Assembly (NCBI GenBank): GCA_036522155.1
Contig: DATDGI010000363.1
Coordinates: forward strand, 1-53,378
Source of the DNA: UBA9676 sp036522155
GTDB lineage: Bacteria > Actinomycetota > Actinomycetes > Streptosporangiales > Streptosporangiaceae
DNA length: 53,378 nt
Direction of reading: 5' to 3'
Each line of letters opens with the position of its first letter. The first letter of the stretch is position 1. Shown piece after piece: positions 24,006 through 32,145 of this stretch. The notes under the pieces are model-generated. The model worked only from the letters and a program-made list of their open reading frames with translations. It ran no database searches and was not told the DNA's origin. Made by a program: the position numbers and the translations under genes.

Positions 24006-26294
24006 ATGCTGGAAATCCGGGTTTGCGGCTTTACCGTAGATATCGTGACCCTCCCGGGGATCAGCCGCGACGCGGTCGAGCAGAACTTCGCCGACTGCGT
24101 GCTCAAGCTGCGGGCCCCCACCACGGACGGCACGCTGGGCACCGCCGTGCCGGGCCCGGCCCGGTCCGGATCGATGCTGTCCGGGAGCCGGTGCCTGGAT
24201 CTGTTCGACGCCCAGCTCGCCAGCCGCCACCTCGATCTGGCCGCCCGGTGGCTGCGGGAGCGCAACGCAGGCTTCTACACCATCGGCTCGTCCGGCCACG
24301 AGGGAAACGCGGGGGTCGCGGCCGCCCTGCGGCCCGACGACCCGGCCCTGCTGCACTACCGGTCCGGCGCGTTCTACCTGGCCCGGGCGGCCGCCGCCCG
24401 GCCGCCACGGGACGGCGCCAGGGACATCCTGCTCGGCCTGGTGGCCGCGGCCGCCGAGCCCATCGCCGGCGGCCGGCACAAGGTGATCGGCCACGCCGAC
24501 CTGCACATCATCCCGCAGACCTCGACCATCGGCTCGCACCTGCCGCGGGCGGTCGGGCTGGCGTTCGCACTGGGCCGGGCGGCCCGGCTCGGCACCGCCA
24601 CCCGCTGGCCGGCCGATGCCATCGTGGTGGCCAGCATGGGTGATGCGTCCCTGAACCACTCCACCGTGGCCGGGGCGCTGAACACGGCCAGCTACTGCAC
24701 CTATCAGCGCCTGCACCTGCCCCTGCTGATCGTGTGCGAGGACAACGGGCTTGGCATCAGCGTCCGGACCCCGCCCGGCTGGGTGGCGGCGGCGGCGGGC
24801 GGGCGGCCCGGCATCACCTACTTCCACGCCGACGGGTCCGACCTGTCCGACGTGTACGACACCGCGCTGGCCGCCGCCGCCTGGGCCAGGTACCAGCGGT
24901 CCCCGGCGTTCCTGCACCTGTCTACCGTCCGGTTCGGCGGGCATGCGGGCTCGGACGCGGAGGCCGGCTACCGCACCGCCGCGGAGATCACCGCCGATCT
25001 CACCCGTGACCCGCTGGTCGGCACCGCCCGGCTGCTGGTCGAGGCCGGCCTGCTCACCCCGGCCGACGTGCTTGACCGGTACGAGCGCAGCCGGGCCCGG
25101 GTGCTGGAACTGGCGGCCGAGGTGGCCGGCGCGCCCCGGCTGGGATCGGCGGCCCAGGTGATGGCGCCGCTGGCGCCCCGCTGCCCGGACGCCGTGGCCA
25201 CCGCCGCCGTGACCGCGACCAGCGAGGCGCGGCGGCTGCTGGCCTTTGGCGGGCGGCTGCCGGAGTCGGCCGGCCCGCTGACCCTGGCCCAGACGCTCAA
25301 CGCCGCCCTCACCGACATGCTGGCCGCCCGGCCAGCGATGCTGCTATTCGGCGAGGACGTCGCCCGCAAGGGTGGCGTCTACGGGGTGACCCGGGGGCTC
25401 CTGGGCCGGTTCGGCGCCGGCCGGGTGTTCGACACCCTGCTGGATGAGCAGTCCATCCTGGGCCTGGCGCTCGGGGCCGGGCTGGCCGGGCTGCTGCCGG
25501 TCCCGGAAATCCAGTACCTGGCCTTCCTGCACAACGCCGCCGACCAGATCCGCGGCGAGGCCGCCACCCTGTCCTTCTTCTCCCAGGGGCAGTACCGCAA
25601 CCCGCTGGTGGTGCGCATCGCCGGCTACGGCTACCAGGAGGGCTTCGGCGGGCACTTCCACAACGACAACTCGGTGGCCGCGCTGCGCGACATCCCCGGC
25701 CTGATCATCGCCTCGCCGGCCCGGCCCGAAGACGCGGCCGCCATGCTGCGCACCTGCCTGGCGGCCGCGGTCAGCGACGGCAGCGTGTGCGTGTTCCTGG
25801 AGCCGATCGCGCTGTATCACACCCGGGACCTGCACGCCGCCGGCGACGGCGGCTGGCGGGCTCCCTACGACCCGCCGCAGCAGTGGGCGGCCGGGCACGT
25901 GCCGGTGGGCCAGGCCCGCACCCACGGCCGGGGGGCCGACCTCACCATCGTGACGTTCGGCAACGGGCTGCGGCTGAGCCTGCGCGCCGCCGCCCGGCTG
26001 GCGGGCGACGGGATCGGCTGCCGGGTGCTGGACCTGCGCTGGCTGGCACCACTGCCGGACGCCGACATCCTGCGCGAGGCGGACGCGACGGGCCGGGTGC
26101 TGGTGGCCGACGAGACCCGCCGGACCGGCGGGATCTCTGAGGCCGTGCTCGCCCTCCTCACCGACGCCGGTTTCCGGGGCCGGGCCGCCCGGGTGACCAG
26201 CCAGGACAGCTTCGTGCCGCTGGGCGACGCGGCCAACGCGGTGCTGCTCTCCCAGCGGCAGATCGAGGCGGCGGCCAGGAAACTGGTGCGCTGA
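24006..26294 (+). CDS. Fused E1 alpha-beta component of a 2-oxoacid dehydrogenase
   Basis: A 762-aa thiamine-diphosphate enzyme joining E1-alpha and E1-beta. The alpha half has RNAGFYTIGSSGHEGNAGVA and the ThDP motif MGDASLNHSTVAGALNTA (GDG replaced by GDA). The beta half starts near residue 430 with TLAQTLNAALTDML, then LLFGEDVARKGGVYGVT, LDEQSILGLALGAGL, and DGIGCRVLDLRWLAPLPD. It would decarboxylate a branched-chain or similar 2-oxoacid. No E2 or E3 gene is nearby. The start is uncertain: the ATG at 24006, or a GTG at 24045 with TACCGT seven bases upstream (leaderless pattern). The next gene starts 29 bp after its stop. Confidence 0.9.
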   Translation: MLEIRVCGFTVDIVTLPGISRDAVEQNFADCVLKLRAPTTDGTLGTAVPGPARSGSMLSGSRCLDLFDAQLASRHLDLAARWLRERNAGFYTIGSSGHEGNAGVAAALRPDDPALLHYRSGAFYLARAAAARPPRDGARDILLGLVAAAAEPIAGGRHKVIGHADLHIIPQTSTIGSHLPRAVGLAFALGRAARLGTATRWPADAIVVASMGDASLNHSTVAGALNTASYCTYQRLHLPLLIVCEDNGLGISVRTPPGWVAAAAGGRPGITYFHADGSDLSDVYDTALAAAAWARYQRSPAFLHLSTVRFGGHAGSDAEAGYRTAAEITADLTRDPLVGTARLLVEAGLLTPADVLDRYERSRARVLELAAEVAGAPRLGSAAQVMAPLAPRCPDAVATAAVTATSEARRLLAFGGRLPESAGPLTLAQTLNAALTDMLAARPAMLLFGEDVARKGGVYGVTRGLLGRFGAGRVFDTLLDEQSILGLALGAGLAGLLPVPEIQYLAFLHNAADQIRGEAATLSFFSQGQYRNPLVVRIAGYGYQEGFGGHFHNDNSVAALRDIPGLIIASPARPEDAAAMLRTCLAAAVSDGSVCVFLEPIALYHTRDLHAAGDGGWRAPYDPPQQWAAGHVPVGQARTHGRGADLTIVTFGNGLRLSLRAAARLAGDGIGCRVLDLRWLAPLPDADILREADATGRVLVADETRRTGGISEAVLALLTDAGFRGRAARVTSQDSFVPLGDAANAVLLSQRQIEAAARKLVR

Positions 26295-26317
26295 GCCCGC
26301 GCGCGCGGGCCTATCCT
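26295..26317 (+). promoter_or_regulatory. GC palindrome and -10 element ahead of the AAA+ gene
   Basis: A perfect 16-bp palindrome, GCCCGCGCGCGCGGGC (26295-26310), directly follows the E1 stop and may end that transcript. TATCCT (26312-26317), a TANNNT -10, is six bases before the ATG at 26324, which has no Shine-Dalgarno site. Together these suggest a separate leaderless transcript. Confidence 0.45.
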
Positions 26318-26323
26318 GCTGGC

Positions 26324-27958
26324 ATGCGCGCCTACCCGCGGGCCAGCAGCACCAGCCATACCGTCGGCAGCTATGCCGCCATGTCCTCCGGTCCCTTCCC
26401 GCCCGAGGCCGAAGCCCGCCCGGAACTGGCCGACGTGGGCCGGCTGGCCAGGCGGATCGTACGGCAGGTGGTCACCACCGCGCGGGCGGAGGACACCTCG
26501 GTCCGGCGGCTGCTGGCCGACCACCTGGGGGGAAGCGCCGCCACCCTGCCGGTGGCCCGGGGGGCGTGGCCGCGCTATGACCACGTCAACGTGCAGGCCG
26601 GGCTGGACGCCTGGCTGGCCGAGCCGGGCATCGAGCACGAGGTCCGCGGGCTGACCGGATTCCACCACACGATGTTCGGCCTGGCCGACCTGGCCCAGCC
26701 GGGTGCCCGGCACTTCGCCATGGGCCTGGGCAGCGTCAGCACCGAGGCACTGCCGGCCGGGCCTGGCGGCGTCACCCGGGCCTGCGTGAGCTGCGCGCTC
26801 TACCTGGTGACCAGCCCTGAGGGCCCGCTGGTCCTGCTGGTCCGCGGCCCGGAGGAGCACGGCCCGTCCGAGGACGTCACGGTCGAGGTGGCCTGTGCCG
26901 ACGCCGCCCGGGGCCAGTCGGTGGTGGCCGAGATACGGCGGCTGGCGGTCGCGCACAACGTGTTCCGCGGCCATGTCACCTCCTTCGATGACGAGGTGTT
27001 CCGTCATCACCGCGGCGGGCTGATGAGCTTCCTTGACCGCCCGCAGGTGAGCCGCGAGCAGGTGATACTCCCGGCCGAGGTGCTCGACGGCATCGAGCGC
27101 CAGGTGCTCGGGGTGGCCAGGCACGCTGGCCGGCTGCTGGCCAGCGGTCAGCACCTCAAGCGCGGGGTGCTGCTCTACGGGGCGCCGGGCACCGGCAAGA
27201 CCCACACCATCCGCTACCTGCTGAGCGAACTGTCCGAGCTGACCGTGGTGGTGGTGTCCGGCCGGGCGCTCGGCATGATCGCCGAGGCCTGCTCGGTGGC
27301 CAGGACGCTGCAGCCGTCGATGGTGGTGGTCGAGGACGTCGACCTGATCGCCGAGGAGCGCGACTACGGCATGGGCCAGCATCCGCTGCTGTTCCAGCTC
27401 CTCAACGAGATGGACGGGCTGGCCGAGGATCTGGACGTGACCTTCCTGCTCACCACCAACCGCGCCGACCTGCTGGAGCCGGCCCTGGCCCAGCGCCCGG
27501 GCCGGGTGGACCACGCCAGCCTGCTGCCCATGCCCGATGCCGATGCCCGGCTCCGGCTGCTCCGGCTCTACCAGGGGAATCTGCTGCTGGACCTCGCCGA
27601 CCCGGACGCGGTGATCAGCCGCACCGAGGGCGTGACCGCCTCGTTCATGAAGGAACTGCTGCGGCGGGCGGCGCTGCGGGCCGCCGACGAGACCAGCGAC
27701 GAGACAGGTGACGAGACCAGCGACGGGACCGGTGACGGGACCAGCGGGCCGATCCGGGTGACGGACGCGCACCTGGCCGCCGCGCTGGATCAGCTGCTAG
27801 ACGCCAATAACCAGCTCACCCGGGTGCTGCTCGGCGGCGGCGGGTCAGGGCCAGCCGTATCCCGCCGAGGCCAGATGCGCCAGCACCGCGGCGGTTACCT
27901 CGGCGGGCCGGCAGACGCTGGCGAAGTGGACGGCGCCGCGGACGATCCGCAGGCGTGA
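26324..27958 (+). CDS. AAA+ ATPase (FtsH/Cdc48-like module) of unknown role
   Basis: A 544-aa protein. An N-terminal 250-residue domain I do not recognise is followed by an AAA+ module: Walker A LLYGAPGTGKTHTIRY, Walker B MVVVEDVDLIAEERD, sensor-1 LLTTNRADLLEPAL, and arginine fingers in AQRPGRVDHA. The small lid domain is interrupted by Asp/Thr/Ser/Gly repeats (DETSDETGDETSDGTGDG) near residue 460. No protease domain or membrane helix is present. The last ~40 residues (from about 27843) are Gly/Ala-rich and antisense to a truncated hydrolase on the other strand, so the natural C-terminus may have been altered. It stands 29 bp after the E1 fusion; the link is unclear. Confidence 0.85.
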   Translation: MRAYPRASSTSHTVGSYAAMSSGPFPPEAEARPELADVGRLARRIVRQVVTTARAEDTSVRRLLADHLGGSAATLPVARGAWPRYDHVNVQAGLDAWLAEPGIEHEVRGLTGFHHTMFGLADLAQPGARHFAMGLGSVSTEALPAGPGGVTRACVSCALYLVTSPEGPLVLLVRGPEEHGPSEDVTVEVACADAARGQSVVAEIRRLAVAHNVFRGHVTSFDDEVFRHHRGGLMSFLDRPQVSREQVILPAEVLDGIERQVLGVARHAGRLLASGQHLKRGVLLYGAPGTGKTHTIRYLLSELSELTVVVVSGRALGMIAEACSVARTLQPSMVVVEDVDLIAEERDYGMGQHPLLFQLLNEMDGLAEDLDVTFLLTTNRADLLEPALAQRPGRVDHASLLPMPDADARLRLLRLYQGNLLLDLADPDAVISRTEGVTASFMKELLRRAALRAADETSDETGDETSDGTGDGTSGPIRVTDAHLAAALDQLLDANNQLTRVLLGGGGSGPAVSRRGQMRQHRGGYLGGPADAGEVDGAADDPQA

Positions 27959-28022
27959 GCCGGCGATCCCGGCGGCGATCCTGGCGCCGTGCCAGGGCGG
28001 GGTCGCCGGGTGCCACCTTCCG
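27845..28022 (-). pseudogene. C-terminal fragment of an alpha/beta-hydrolase (PcaD-like enol-lactonase)
   Basis: About 58 codons immediately after the ligC stop read HPATPPWHGARIAAGIAGSR and then GAVHFASVCRPAEVTAAVLAHL before a stop. This is the usual C-terminal end of 3-oxoadipate enol-lactonase/PcaD-type hydrolases (…DPATPP…HG…, then the catalytic His in AAHL/VHFAS). The nucleophile serine and the acid residue belong to the missing N-terminal three-quarters, which should lie where ligC now sits. There is no start codon or ribosome-binding site for the fragment. It is probably a decayed pcaD cut off when the lig genes arrived or were rearranged. Its last third overlaps the 3' end of the converging AAA+ gene. 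Confidence 0.6.
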
Positions 28023-28973
28023 CTAGCGCTGCCCGGCCAGCTGGGTCTCCAGCTCGCCCAGTACCCGGTAGCAGGGCAGGACACTGCGGATGCTGGCGTT
28101 CGGCTCACGGCCTTCGGCGATGGCCGCGACGAACTCCCGGTCCTGCAGCTCGATGCCGTTGGTGGAGACGTCCACCCCCGACACGTCAACGATCTCCTCG
28201 CGCCCGGTCACCAGGTCGTCGTACCGGGCGATGTAGGTGCCGTGGTCGCAGATGTAACGGAAGAACGTGCCCAGCGGTCCGTCGTTGTTGAAACTCAGCG
28301 AGAGCGTGCAGATCCGGCCGCTGGGCGTGGCCAGCTGGATGGACATGTCCATCGAGATGCCCAGCTCGGGATGGACCGGCCCCTGCACGGCATGGGCGAT
28401 CGGGACATCCTCGCCGGTCTGGTACTGGAACAGGTCGACGGTGTGCGCCGCGTGGTGCCACAGCAGGTGATCGGTCCAGCTGCGCGGCTGGCCGAGCGCG
28501 TTCATGTTCGTCCGCCGGAAGAAGTAGGTCTGCACGTCCATCTGCTGGATGGACAGCTCCCCGGCGGCGATGCGGCGGTGGATCCACTGGTGTGAGGGGT
28601 TGAACCGGCGGGTGTGCCCGACCATGCCGGTCAGGCCGGTCTCGCGCTGCACCCGGTCGACCTCCTGCGCGTCCGCCCAGCTGTCGGCGAGCGGGATCTC
28701 GACCTGGACGTGCTTGCCCGCGCGCAGGGCCGCGATGGCCTGCGCGGCATGCAGCTGGGTCGGGGTGCACAAGATGACGGCGTCCACGTCGTCGCGGGCC
28801 AGGACCCCGGCCAGGTCGGTCCCGGCGTAACCGGCGCCATACTTCTGCGCGACCTCCTGCGCCTGCTCCAGCCTGCGGCTGACCACCGCGGTGGCGGTCA
28901 CGCCGTCGATGGCGGTGAGCGCGTCCAGGTGCCTGATGCCGAAGGCGCCCGCCCCGGCGACCGCGATCCGCAT
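28023..28973 (-). CDS. ligC: 4-carboxy-2-hydroxymuconate-6-semialdehyde dehydrogenase
   Basis: A 316-aa Gfo/Idh/MocA-fold NADP enzyme that oxidises the hemiacetal of the protocatechuate 4,5-cleavage product to 2-pyrone-4,6-dicarboxylate. The Rossmann motif VAGAGAFGIRH lies at residues 5-15. The usual EKP lysine position reads VEIPLADSW. Pathway-specific stretches are GHTRRFNPSHQWIH and NALGQPRSWTDHLLWHHAAH, typical of LigC. It follows ligB by 4 bp in the same operon and is the last intact gene; the hydrolase fragment follows its stop directly. Confidence 0.93.
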   Translation of the reverse strand: MRIAVAGAGAFGIRHLDALTAIDGVTATAVVSRRLEQAQEVAQKYGAGYAGTDLAGVLARDDVDAVILCTPTQLHAAQAIAALRAGKHVQVEIPLADSWADAQEVDRVQRETGLTGMVGHTRRFNPSHQWIHRRIAAGELSIQQMDVQTYFFRRTNMNALGQPRSWTDHLLWHHAAHTVDLFQYQTGEDVPIAHAVQGPVHPELGISMDMSIQLATPSGRICTLSLSFNNDGPLGTFFRYICDHGTYIARYDDLVTGREEIVDVSGVDVSTNGIELQDREFVAAIAEGREPNASIRSVLPCYRVLGELETQLAGQR

Positions 28974-28977
28974 GGGG

Positions 28978-29838
28978 CTAGCCCTCCCCGCCGGGCAGCC
29001 CGGCGGGCTGCAGCACCATGTGCCCGACCGCGGTGTTGGACCCGGGGACGTGGTAGAAGCGGTACAGCTCCTCCGCCTTCGGCCCCATCGCGCCCCGCAT
29101 GATCAGCTGCATCACCAGCTCGATGCCTTCCGAGCCCGCTTCCCGCACGTATTCGATGTGGGGCAGCCGGGCCAGCCCTTCCGGGTCGGTGACCAGCCGG
29201 CTCATGAACGCGGCGTCGAACTTGGAGTTGATGAAGCCGGCCCGTGGCCCCTGCAGCTGGTGGCTCATGCCGCCGGTGCCCCAGACGTGGACGGTGAGGT
29301 CCTCGCCGAAGCTCTCCACCGCCCGCCGGATCGCCTGGCCCAGCATGAAGCAGCGGTGGCCGGTCGGCGGCGGGTACTGCACCACGTTCACGGCCAGCGG
29401 GATGACCCGCACCGGCCACTGCTCGGGCTGGCCGTAGACCAGCGACAGCGGCACGGTCAGGCCGTGGTCGACGTCGAGCTTGTACAGCAGGGTGAGGTCG
29501 AACTCGTCCAGGATGAGCGCCTGTGCCAGGTGGGCGGCCAGGTCAGGGTGGCCCTGGACGACCGGCACCGGGCGGGCGCCGTACCCCTCGTCGGCGGGCG
29601 GGAACTCATCGGCACAACCGAGCGCGAAGGTCGGGACCACCTCCGGGGTGAACGCGGAGGCGTGGTCGTTGTAGACCAGGATCACCACGTCGGGCACGTT
29701 CCCCGCGGCCCAGGCCTTCGTCCACTCGTACCCGGCGAACAGCGGCTGCCAGTACGGCTCCTGGGTCCGGCCGTGGTCGATGGCGGCGCCGATGGCCGGG
29801 ATGTGGCTGGTGGTCAGTCCGGCCGTGATCCGGGCCAT
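28978..29838 (-). CDS. ligB: Protocatechuate 4,5-dioxygenase beta (catalytic) subunit
   Basis: A 286-aa class III extradiol dioxygenase subunit that opens protocatechuate between C4 and C5 using Fe(II). Expected residues are H12 (TTSHIPAIG), H59 in VYNDHASAF (iron ligands), the active-site His in GTGGMSHQL, and the Glu ligand in GSEGIELVMQLIM. Gallate or a related catechol acid cannot be excluded as substrate. It pairs with LigA encoded directly upstream (1-bp gap, TGACATG). The lig genes around it handle every following step. Confidence 0.94.
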   Translation of the reverse strand: MARITAGLTTSHIPAIGAAIDHGRTQEPYWQPLFAGYEWTKAWAAGNVPDVVILVYNDHASAFTPEVVPTFALGCADEFPPADEGYGARPVPVVQGHPDLAAHLAQALILDEFDLTLLYKLDVDHGLTVPLSLVYGQPEQWPVRVIPLAVNVVQYPPPTGHRCFMLGQAIRRAVESFGEDLTVHVWGTGGMSHQLQGPRAGFINSKFDAAFMSRLVTDPEGLARLPHIEYVREAGSEGIELVMQLIMRGAMGPKAEELYRFYHVPGSNTAVGHMVLQPAGLPGGEG

Positions 29839-29839
29839 G

Positions 29840-30232
29840 TCAGGTACCGTCCTTCACCGAGCGCCAGCCCTCCGGCGAGCGCCCCCCGTCCAGCATCATC
29901 TGCTGGTAGTCCTCGATGTTCATGCCGGTCATCGTGCTCACCGCCTGCACGTAGCTGAGCCCGTCGGTGGCGAAGATCTTGGCCAGGAAGTAGATGTTGC
30001 CGCCCAGTTCGAGCATCGCGTTGTAGTCGCGGTCGAGCACGGCCTGCTTCTGCGCCTCGGTCATCGGCCACTCGTCCAGATAGGCCCGCTCGCCGGCCTT
30101 GAACCGCTCCCGGTTCTCCGCCTTCATCAGGCTCATGCAGAACTGGTTCAGGTGGTAGCCCTGCTTGGCGCGCTGGGCGGTGAACACCCGGGTGCCGGGG
30201 ATGTCATCGAACTCTGAGGTGTACGCCGTCAT
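29840..30232 (-). CDS. ligA: Protocatechuate 4,5-dioxygenase alpha subunit
   Basis: A 130-aa all-helical partner of LigB. Characteristic stretches are QRAKQGYHLNQFCMSLMKAE, KAGERAYLDEWPMTEAQKQA, and LELGGNIYFLAKIFATDGLS with MTGMNIEDYQ. It closes over the LigB active site and has no cofactor of its own. The ATG at 30232 shares one base with the ligI stop (TGATGA), so translation is coupled. Separate alpha and beta genes, as in Sphingobium LigAB, rather than a fused gallate dioxygenase. Confidence 0.94.
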   Translation of the reverse strand: MTAYTSEFDDIPGTRVFTAQRAKQGYHLNQFCMSLMKAENRERFKAGERAYLDEWPMTEAQKQAVLDRDYNAMLELGGNIYFLAKIFATDGLSYVQAVSTMTGMNIEDYQQMMLDGGRSPEGWRSVKDGT

Positions 30233-31125
30233 CAGGCCTCCCAGTACAGCCGCATGGGGTTGTCGACCAGCAGCCTGCGCTGCAGGTCCTCGGTCGGGGC
30301 GATGCGCGGGATGACGTCGACCAGGTCGCCGTCATCGGGCATGTGGCTCTTCATGTTCGGGTGCGGCCAGTCGGTGCCCCAGATGACCCGGTCCGGGAAC
30401 GCCTCGACGATGGTGCGGGCGAACGGGACCACGTCGGCGTACTCCGGCGGCCCGGAGATGGACAGCCGTTCCGCGCCGCTGACCTTGCTCCAGACGTTGC
30501 CGTGTTCGCGCATGAACCGGGTGAACTGCGCGAAGTCCGGCCCGTCCAGCGGCTGCGACACGTCCGGCCGACCCATGTGGTCGACCACCACCACCGTGGG
30601 CAGGCTGGTGAACAGCCCCCAGCGCTCGGCCAGGTCGGGGGCCTCGAAGTAGACCACGATGTGCCAGCCGAACTCGGCCACCGCCTCGGCCAGGCCGCGG
30701 TAGTAGCCGTCCGGCTTGGGGTCGGCCAGCCGCCGGACGAAGTTGAACCGGATGCCGCGGACCCCGGCCGCGTGCAGGCCGGCCAGCTCGGCCTGCGATA
30801 TGCCGGGCCGGATGGTGGCCACCCCGCGGGCCCGGTCCCCGGCCGTCAGCAGCGCGTCCACCAGCGCCCGGTTGTCGGCGCCGTGGCAGGTCGCCTGGAC
30901 GATGACGTTGCGGTCGAAGCCGAGGAAGTCGCGCAGCGCGAACAGCTGTTCCTTGCCCGCGTCCACCGGGGTGTACTTCCGCTCGCGCGCGTAGGGGAAG
31001 ACGTCGCCGGGGCCGAACACGTGGCAGTGCGCGTCCACCGCGCCCGGCGGCGGGGCGAAGCGGGGCTTGCTCGGATTCGGGTGGAACGCGAGCCAGTCGG
31101 CGTCGGGTACGAAGGTGGCCGTCAT
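30232..31125 (-). CDS. ligI: 2-pyrone-4,6-dicarboxylate lactonase
   Basis: A 297-aa amidohydrolase-superfamily enzyme that opens 2-pyrone-4,6-dicarboxylate to 4-oxalomesaconate. The N-terminal VDAHCHVFGPGDVFPYA gives the HxH; then come KYTPVDAG and IRFNFVRR, and the C-terminal WGTDWPHPNMKSH holds the catalytic Asp and family signature. The ATG at 31125 directly follows the ligJ stop TAA, so there is no gap. It acts right after LigC in the route. Confidence 0.94.
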   Translation of the reverse strand: MTATFVPDADWLAFHPNPSKPRFAPPPGAVDAHCHVFGPGDVFPYARERKYTPVDAGKEQLFALRDFLGFDRNVIVQATCHGADNRALVDALLTAGDRARGVATIRPGISQAELAGLHAAGVRGIRFNFVRRLADPKPDGYYRGLAEAVAEFGWHIVVYFEAPDLAERWGLFTSLPTVVVVDHMGRPDVSQPLDGPDFAQFTRFMREHGNVWSKVSGAERLSISGPPEYADVVPFARTIVEAFPDRVIWGTDWPHPNMKSHMPDDGDLVDVIPRIAPTEDLQRRLLVDNPMRLYWEA

Positions 31126-32145
31126 TTACCGTCCTCGCGCACGCAGGGCGTGGTCGAGCCGCGGGTAGACCCGCCGGGCGTTGCCGGAATAGACCTGGTC
31201 GGCCCCGGCCCCGGGCAGACCGAGCTTGTCGACGTAGCGCTTGGTGTCGTCGAAGTAGTACCCGGTCTCCGGGTCGATGCCGCGGACCGCCCCCAGCATC
31301 TCAGACCCGAACAGGATGCTGCCGGTGCCGATGACCCCGAACAGCAGGTCGATGCCGGGCTGGTGGTAGACGCAGGTGTCGAAGAACACGTTCCGCATGA
31401 CGTGCTCGGCCAGCGGCGGCTTGCCCAGCATGTCGGCCAGCCCGCGGTACCGGCCCCAGTGGTAGGGCACGGCACCGCCGCCGTGCGGGATCACCAGCCG
31501 CAGATCCGGGAAATCGGCGAACAGGTCGCCCTGGATGAGCTGCATGAACGCGGTGGTGTCGGCGTTGATGTAATACGCGCCGGTGGTGTGGAAGGCCGGG
31601 CTGGCGCTGGCCGAGACGTGCACCATCGCGGGCACGTCCAGTTCGGTCATCTTCTCGTAGATCGGGTACCAGTACCGGTTGGTCAGCGGCGGGGAGTCCC
31701 ATGTCCCGCCGCTCGGGTCCGGGTTGAGGTTGCAGCCGACGAACCCCAGTTCGGTGACGCACCGCTCCAGCTCGGCGGCCGACGCGTCCAGACCGGCGCC
31801 GGGTGACTGCGGGAGCTGGCAGACGCCGGCGAAGCTGTCAGGGAACAGTTCGGCCACCCGCGCGATGAGGTTATTGCAGGCCCGGGCCCAGGCGATGCTC
31901 ACCTGCAGGTCGCCCCGGTGGTGGGCCATGGCCGAGGCCCGGGGGGAGAAGATCGTCAGGTCGGCGCCACGCTCGCGGAGCAGCCGGAGCTGGTTCTGCT
32001 CGATCGACTCGCGGATCTCGTCGTCGGAGATGGCGGGGTAGGCCGGCGCCGGACGGCCCTCGGCAAAGGCCGCGAGCTGGCTCTGCCGCCAGTCGTTATG
32101 CGCCTTGGGGGCGGTTGTGTAATGCCCGTGACAGTCGATGATCAC
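31126..32145 (-). CDS. ligJ: 4-oxalomesaconate hydratase
   Basis: A 339-aa amidohydrolase-fold zinc enzyme adding water to 4-oxalomesaconate to give 4-carboxy-4-hydroxy-2-oxoadipate. N-terminal IIDCHGHYTTAP, then IFSPRASAMAHHRGD, FVGCNLNPDPSGG, RLVIPHGGGAVPYHWGRY and ILFGSEMLGAVRG are LigJ/OMAH features. The start is the GTG at 32145: it overlaps the upstream stop as GTGA, follows GGGAG, and gives the family length. The frame could begin seven codons earlier at 32166 but that has no ribosome-binding site. Confidence 0.94.
   Translation of the reverse strand: MIIDCHGHYTTAPKAHNDWRQSQLAAFAEGRPAPAYPAISDDEIRESIEQNQLRLLRERGADLTIFSPRASAMAHHRGDLQVSIAWARACNNLIARVAELFPDSFAGVCQLPQSPGAGLDASAAELERCVTELGFVGCNLNPDPSGGTWDSPPLTNRYWYPIYEKMTELDVPAMVHVSASASPAFHTTGAYYINADTTAFMQLIQGDLFADFPDLRLVIPHGGGAVPYHWGRYRGLADMLGKPPLAEHVMRNVFFDTCVYHQPGIDLLFGVIGTGSILFGSEMLGAVRGIDPETGYYFDDTKRYVDKLGLPGAGADQVYSGNARRVYPRLDHALRARGR

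Noticed and set aside
25865..27772. 635-codon minus-strand frame opposite the E1 and AAA+ genes
   Set aside because: His/Gln/Gly/Arg-rich, no motifs, opposite two well-supported genes.
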